From: Mesostigma viride
Lineage: Eukaryota; Streptophyta; Mesostigmatophyceae; Mesostigmatales; Mesostigmataceae
Direction: 5' to 3'
DNA length: 64,000 nucleotides
Assembly (NCBI GenBank): GCA_009746045.1
Contig: RPFO01001865.1
Coordinates: 1-64,000 of the forward strand
In this document: positions 59,220 to 64,000 of the stretch, piece after piece
Layout: each line of letters opens with the position of its first letter
Position numbering within the stretch: position 1 is the first letter of the stretch
Notes under the pieces: generated by a model
Database searches by the model: none
What the model was told of the DNA's origin: nothing
What the model saw: the letters and a program-made list of their open reading frames with translations, nothing else
Program-made: the position numbers and the translations under genes

Positions 59220-59810
59220 TCTTTTAGTTAACGTAAAGGATTTACGTTAGATGGATAGAGATTGTTACGCTCTTTCCAACGGCACCTTGAACGCCTCATT
59301 TGGTTAAGGAACGTAAAAGTTATGACGTTTCCTAGGCTGTGCCGACAGTACCCGGCGCGCCACTGTGGGCGCGTACGGACACAGGATGTACAAGTGTCAC
59401 TTTGATAGTCCGCAGGACGTTGACAGGACTTGTACAGGACTTGATGGTCAATTGATAGGTAGGCGCACTGTAGCGCGCCAGGACCTATGAGACAATTGAT
59501 GCTGACTAGTGTACGGATAGGTCCACAGGACTAGCCGTATGGACAATTGATAGATCTGCGCGCCAAAGGCGTGCCAGAGTCTGTGTAATCAATTGATTGA
59601 CAGTTCAGCTGTGACAGTGCAGCTGAATACTTGGACGCGTCCCTAGCAAGCTATATGAGTGACTTGGTCACACCGGGACGCTAGTTCTTGCGTGCACGTT
59701 CTCTTGGCACTGCGACCCTGTCGCCTGTGCTGCGTGCAGTCTTTGAAGTGACGTGACTTACGTCTGTGTTTCCTTGTTATTAATAAAGGCAACTTCCTGC
59801 AAGAACCATG
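59220..59810 (+). other. Possible LTR or promoter region upstream of a gag-like ORF
   Basis: A non-coding stretch with short repeated motifs (GGACTTGTACAGGACTTG; CAATTGATAG and CAATTGATTG), a TATATGAG box near 59653, and AATAAAGG near 59781. The layout (AT/GC-mixed, then TATA, then a leader, then an ORF) resembles an LTR, but no second copy is in the window, so it stays unproven. Confidence 0.3.
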
Positions 59811-59866
59811 GCGGAATTCGTGGCATTCTTACCCTCACAACTCGTATTACACGCTCTGTCAAAAAG

Positions 59867-60580
59867 ATGCCAAATTCGGAAGAATTTCGGATTCCGGACG
59901 ATGAGGAAATAGCCGCTCCGCCGGCTGGTTCTTCGTCAAGACCGACGGTGCCGTCGTGGCAGCAATTGCTCGACGAAGTAACGGTCTCGCTCGACGAGCT
60001 TCATCGTCAGCAGCGTGCAGCTCACGCATTGCTCGGGGATATAAACCCCGAGGACCCCGATTTGCCAGCACTGGTGCCGGCAATCCGCAACCTGTTGGAC
60101 CAGATTCGAAACATTTTATCGACATTTACGGTCCAGGTGCGGGGAGGTTTGCGGTCGGTGACCGAAGTCACGACTGCCATTGAGGAGTTGGACAACGTCC
60201 TCTCTTCACTCACCGGTTACCAGAGAAACCTGCAAAACTGGGCATCGCTACGCACGGGGGGCGCGCCGGCGGTGTCAACAAATTTGTTTCAGGATCTCGC
60301 GCTGTTATCGCTGCTCACTCGCGGCGTACGCAGTCGCGAGCGCCAGGTTTTAATTAACCTGGTGGCATTTCTCGCCTCAGTGCGAGAGTGGATTCCCGCG
60401 GGGTGGGAATTATTGACGATCTTTACACATCCTCTGCGCCTCGTCGCGCGTCGGCGCGTCGCAACTTACGCGGCGGGGAGCACGCCGGTTTTAATTCATA
60501 CCGGTGCAGGTCCGGAGCTGGATATGGAGGATCGTGAGTTCGTATACACGTACTGCGACTTCAGGGGCCTTGACTACTAG
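59867..60580 (+). CDS. Unrecognised helical protein, possibly gag-like
   Basis: A 237-residue frame from MPNSEEFRIPDDEE. It is mostly helical: SWQQLLDEVTVSLDELHRQQ, IRNLLDQIRNILSTFTVQVR, VTTAIEELDNVLSSLTGYQR, then LALLSLLTRGVRSRERQVLI and WELLTIFTHPLRLV, ending YTYCDFRGLDY. The heptad-like Leu/Val spacing suggests coiled coil in residues ~30-140. No known domain was recognised. The frame is open further upstream to an ATG at 59753, but that stretch lacks protein character. The LTR-like upstream region favours an element capsid protein; a host gene exon is the alternative. Confidence 0.45.
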   Translation: MPNSEEFRIPDDEEIAAPPAGSSSRPTVPSWQQLLDEVTVSLDELHRQQRAAHALLGDINPEDPDLPALVPAIRNLLDQIRNILSTFTVQVRGGLRSVTEVTTAIEELDNVLSSLTGYQRNLQNWASLRTGGAPAVSTNLFQDLALLSLLTRGVRSRERQVLINLVAFLASVREWIPAGWELLTIFTHPLRLVARRRVATYAAGSTPVLIHTGAGPELDMEDREFVYTYCDFRGLDY

Positions 60581-60757
60581 TCGGCCTAATTTTCTTTTGC
60601 AGTACTCGTCGACATTTTTTTGTCGAATTTTCAGCGGCAATTCGCGGGGGCGGCAGCGACACCGGCGCAGGCGGCAGTGGCGACACAAAAAAAAAAAATT
60701 TTGTACATATTTTCTGCTGCTTTGTTAAAGTGTTCTTTGAATAGCTGGTAGTGCAGG

Positions 60758-61027
60758 ATGGCTGAGGGACGCCGTAGCAAGGGTCCAGCCAGTGGGAATA
60801 ATAATGGGGGTGCTGGTAGTGGAACCGCTCACGTAGATGACGTGGGGCTTACCGGAGAGATTACCAACCTTCCTCACAATAATAATAATGCACAAGCTAT
60901 TCATGGCTTTGATCTTACCACACGGGCGTCCCCAACATCTACTGCTCCAATTTTGGTACTTTTGAAATTCCATGCCTGGAGCGCAAAGTTTGCAGTATAT
61001 GTGCCGTTTGTAGCTCTAGCTCTATAA
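60758..61027 (+). CDS. Short low-complexity ORF (unrecognised)
   Basis: An 89-residue frame, MAEGRRSKGPASGNNNGGAG..., rich in Gly/Asn at the start and hydrophobic at the end. A purine precedes the ATG at -3. No motif. It could be the start of a gag or a chance frame. Confidence 0.22.
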   Translation: MAEGRRSKGPASGNNNGGAGSGTAHVDDVGLTGEITNLPHNNNNAQAIHGFDLTTRASPTSTAPILVLLKFHAWSAKFAVYVPFVALAL

Positions 61028-61575
61028 TAACCTGACCAACCCCGCATTCCTCAAAGTAGCACTTGTTGCCTATTCTCATTATGCGAATCACATGATTAGG
61101 ATCTGCTTCACGATTGCTATTGCTCGAGATTCAATTAAGAATGATTGAGATCAATAAATGATGAACCAAATAAACCAAATTAGGCCACTTGACAAGTTCA
61201 TGATCCATTTAAATTGTACAATTAAGCGATTAATTAATTCATAAATCATACATTACATGGGATACCCCCGTCGACGAGCTAGTGGTACGTACAATGAAAC
61301 ATTTGAGTTTGTAACATGTCTCCATGGATATATACATGTATGCTGGACCTCGCGCATCTCAGCCCTCTAAGAAATGTTATTTGAACTCAGGTCTAGATCT
61401 AAATATATACATGATCTGGATAATATTATACACTTCCTTAAAAGAGCATGAATCGAGCTTTACAATTCAGGACAAGGAACTCGTTTGCAAATCACGGCTG
61501 AAAGGCAAGTGCTCACAACGAAGCACGTGCTCTCAAGGCTGTCCACCTCGTCCAACCAAGCCCGGGCGAGCTGGC
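61028..61575. other. No gene recognised; AT-rich
   Basis: AT-rich intergenic sequence to the 3' side of the minus-strand transposase-like gene. Confidence 0.4.
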
Positions 61576-63976
61576 CTACTGAACAGGTCTCTTCTTGGCC
61601 AAGTTCGTGAGCCGTTTCTCGACGTCTGTCGGAATGGTCAAGATGGCCTGGCGATTGTTAGCTGGGTTGACAACAATGGTGTGTTCGAACCCCGCGTCCA
61701 TGCACAGGTAGCAATTGACCAAGTTTGGCTGTTCAGCTTGCGCATCGGCGTCCATTTTGAACATCGTCGCCATACCCGGAAATCTGTCCCAGTAGCGCAC
61801 CCCCACCACCCATTGTCCCTTACGGAACAACTCCCTATCGACCTTGCCGTTTCTGTCGGCCACTCGCCTCACGAAAGTAGCGGCCACCTGATAAGGCTCC
61901 TGCAAGACTTCCGCTAGCCAATATGGATGATCTGGATCGTGGGACTCATCACCAGAGTAGGACTCGACGGCAAAAATGTCTCGCAGCTTCAGTCTCCTTC
62001 CCATCATCGTCCTCTCTGCCTGTAGTCTGTTCAGTCGCGTCCCTGCGTGCCCCCCTTGTCCGTTTGGGTTCCTTTGCACTGGCTCCCCCAGTTTGTGGAG
62101 CTTCATCCGAGCACCTCCCACATTCCAGCCGTCCATGTCGGTCCACTCCTTTCGACAATCCCACCACCTTTCCTCGGCGCACGCACCGCCACAATAGCAG
62201 GAATACTGGCGCAGCATTAAGCGCGTCACATTCGACTTGTCCATGCGCCACCAGTGCGCCTTCTTCACTCCTTTGATTTCGCCGCGCCCTGGGCTGTAAG
62301 GAAGCACCTGCGCGTCGAAGACAAGATTTGCACAAGGGAAAGTTGAAGTTACGAGACCATCGAGCTAGTTGTGTTTTATTAAGCACTCCTGATCGCCAGG
62401 ACTCCAAGAACGCCCTAGAAACGACGGCCGGCGTAACTATTCCCTGAACGAGGACTGTACACTTAATTACCTCGGGGAACTCGAAGAAGTTACGCCTGGT
62501 CGTTGTGGTCCCGCCCACCGCCCCCGACGCCAGATTCTCCACCAACTGGGCGGCCGTCTGTTTGTCCTGGTTCTCTTCCCTGATGTGCCACCTCCTCAAC
62601 ATGCACTTCACAGTCCCACCAGCTCCATCCACCTCCCCCTTTCCGTGCTGCTCCCCAAAGTAATTCCACTCAAATGACTCCAGGTGCGGATCCTCCGTCA
62701 GCAGCCGGGCCACTTCCGCGATCACATTCCTTGACTTGAACTGCATGGAGCAATTGTCCGACCACCCAATGAAGCGCTTCACCTCTACCCCTTCTGACCG
62801 TAGTGTCGCCAGGATTTTGAGGATAGCAAAACGGAGGGCCCGCCCGTCCCTTTTCATTCCGCCCTGTCCGATGAAGTGAAACTCCCTTCTCACGACCTTT
62901 CCCGACGCTGGATCCAAGTAGCGCACGATCCAGGGCATAAGGACGAATGTGACTGGATGCCAATACTGTGCTTGGAGATTGTGATAGGTGTAAGACTGGT
63001 AGTTCTCGGCGTAATCTGTGTGGCATACAAGGTCCCCCACCCGCATCCTTGAGAGACATTCCTTGGAGGCGTCCGCTTGCCACCACGCGTTGAAGCAATG
63101 CTGGATGAAGTCCGGCCACTTGTCCACAATTGCCTCCTTTAGCTCCGTTGGTGTGGACTTGACGTCGACTTGCGTCAATCGCTGCCCACCAGCCTTTGCG
63201 ATCTCGTCACAGTCGTCCTGCATATGCGCAGTGTGCACATACAGAAAAGACATCAACTTCGACCCACCAATGACCTGTAGAAAGAAAAAAGACAGGACCT
63301 CAGGAAAAATTGAAAAAGAAACGCCTTGGGGCGCAACCACTCCACTAAAAATTACCTCTGGCCCAAGAACTTCAGGAAACATTGCAAAAGAAACGCCTTG
63401 GGGCGCAACCACTCCACTAAAAATTACCTCTGGCCCAAGAACCGCACCCGGCGGCACATCCTGCATCTCGTATCTGGTCCATGAAATCAGGTGGTTGGAA
63501 GCCTCCTCCCGTTCGCATAACATGAAGTTCCGAATTCCACACTTGGGAGCCAGGCAAGTGCCCAACACACAAGCCTTACGCCGGATCGAGCAAACCCCCA
63601 ACTCCTCGCCCAGGTCATGATCGGGCACCCCTTCCTCGTCGTCCAGCACCCTCCCATGCATGGGCAGATCCTCAAGTTCGCCCTGAAAAGGCTGAACCTG
63701 CGGCCGCGACGACCCCACAGACGACCTCGAACCTCCCCCCTCCCTCATCCCCTCCACCTCACAAGTAAACTTGTTCACCCACTCTGTCGTGTGAGTGGCT
63801 TTGAAAATGGAACATGTGGGCACGGACGACCCCACGTCGAGCTGGCTACCATGATCGCACGCGTGGCATTCAGGTCCGCACTCGCATCTGGCATGAAAAG
63901 TTGCACGAAATTTGGCCAACCCCCCAACCATGGACTGCATGGTAGTGTGGTGCTGGCATGCGCACAAGTTCCGCAT
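61576..63976 (-). CDS. DDE/RNase H-like transposase-type protein, three exons
   Basis: Exons, minus strand: 63976-63428, 63274-62471 and 62307-61576 (phase 0; GAG|GTAATT donors; acceptors after CTACAG and GCGCAG) give ~694 residues. The N-terminal part has paired Cys/His (CACQHH; CECGPECHAC). The core has HTDYAENYQSYTYHNLQAQY, then FIGWSDNCSMQFKSRN, then WNYFGEQHGKGEVDGAGGTV: the order D-x-x-E-N-Y, S-D-x-x-x-x-Q-F-K, H-G-K-G-x-x-D-G known from uncharacterised transposase-like proteins of corals and other metazoans. The C-terminal exon has YSCYCGGACAEERWWDC. Activity as a transposase is inferred. Inverted repeats were not identified. It may continue beyond the right window edge. The first intron (153 nt) is a multiple of three with no stop, so retention would keep the frame. 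Confidence 0.72.
63331..63442 (-). repeat. 72-bp tandem duplication over a 5' splice site
   Basis: The segment GCGCAACCACTCCACTAAAA (63331) recurs at 63403, so the period is 72 bp. Each unit holds the donor CCAGAG|GTAATT (exon end at 63428 or 63356). Using the second donor adds 24 residues in frame. Confidence 0.75.
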
Positions 63977-64000
63977 TTTCCACCGCCCCTTGACGCATGC

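Overview
The window is nuclear DNA of a eukaryote. Host genes carry GT-AG introns, coding exons are GC-rich, and most of the rest is interspersed repeat. The gene set (SNF1-type kinase with FixL-like PAS domains, FIST protein, WRN-like exonuclease, three-KH RNA-binding protein, small Ala/Cys protein of an algal type) and the copia/LINE families suggest a microalga, probably of the green lineage. That assignment is inference; no ribosomal or organellar marker is present.

Layout. 1-5.4 kb: the 3' part of an LTR retrotransposon (A) whose LTR sits inside an older, decayed copia-like element. 5.4-8.0 kb: no recognisable gene. 8.0-20.7 kb: a four-part nest. A second LTR of family A is split by a young gag-only copia element (B, 8117-11347) and by a short terminal-repeat element (C, 11484-20293). 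C is itself split by a 7.7-kb autonomous element (D, 12499-20246). D has an odd domain order, gag-integrase-protease-RT-RNase H. 20.7-26 kb: retroposon tails, two MITEs, tandem truncated retroposons and one small Ala/Cys-rich gene. 26.1-29 kb: an intronless PAS-PAS-PAS-kinase-UBA protein. 29-32.8 kb: LINE fragments, an ORF1-only element and a large GGAC/GGAT array. 32.8-38.4 kb: a FIST-domain gene on the minus strand with satellites and a MITE in its introns. 41.7-43.5 kb: a two-exon 3'-5' exonuclease. 44-49 kb: a LINE with endonuclease and RT, broken by one frameshift and one short insertion, among hairpin-tailed retroposons. 50.2-54.2 kb: a six-exon KH-domain gene. 54.2-59.2 kb: duplicated and inverted repeats and an ORF1-only LINE derivative. 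59.2-61 kb: a possible LTR plus gag-like ORF. 61.6-64 kb: a three-exon DDE/RNase H-like transposase-type gene on the minus strand.

The host genes do not form a pathway. The unifying feature is the retroposon population. Many LINE/SINE-like copies end in the same folded shape (outer stem, single bulge, 5-bp inner stem, 4-nt loop) followed by a TTAA- or TTTAA-type tail, and different families show paired base changes that keep the stems. The other points most worth following are element D, the haem-pocket residues in the first PAS domain of the kinase, and tandem duplications over 5' splice sites in three separate genes. All alignments and splice sites were read by eye; no database search was run.
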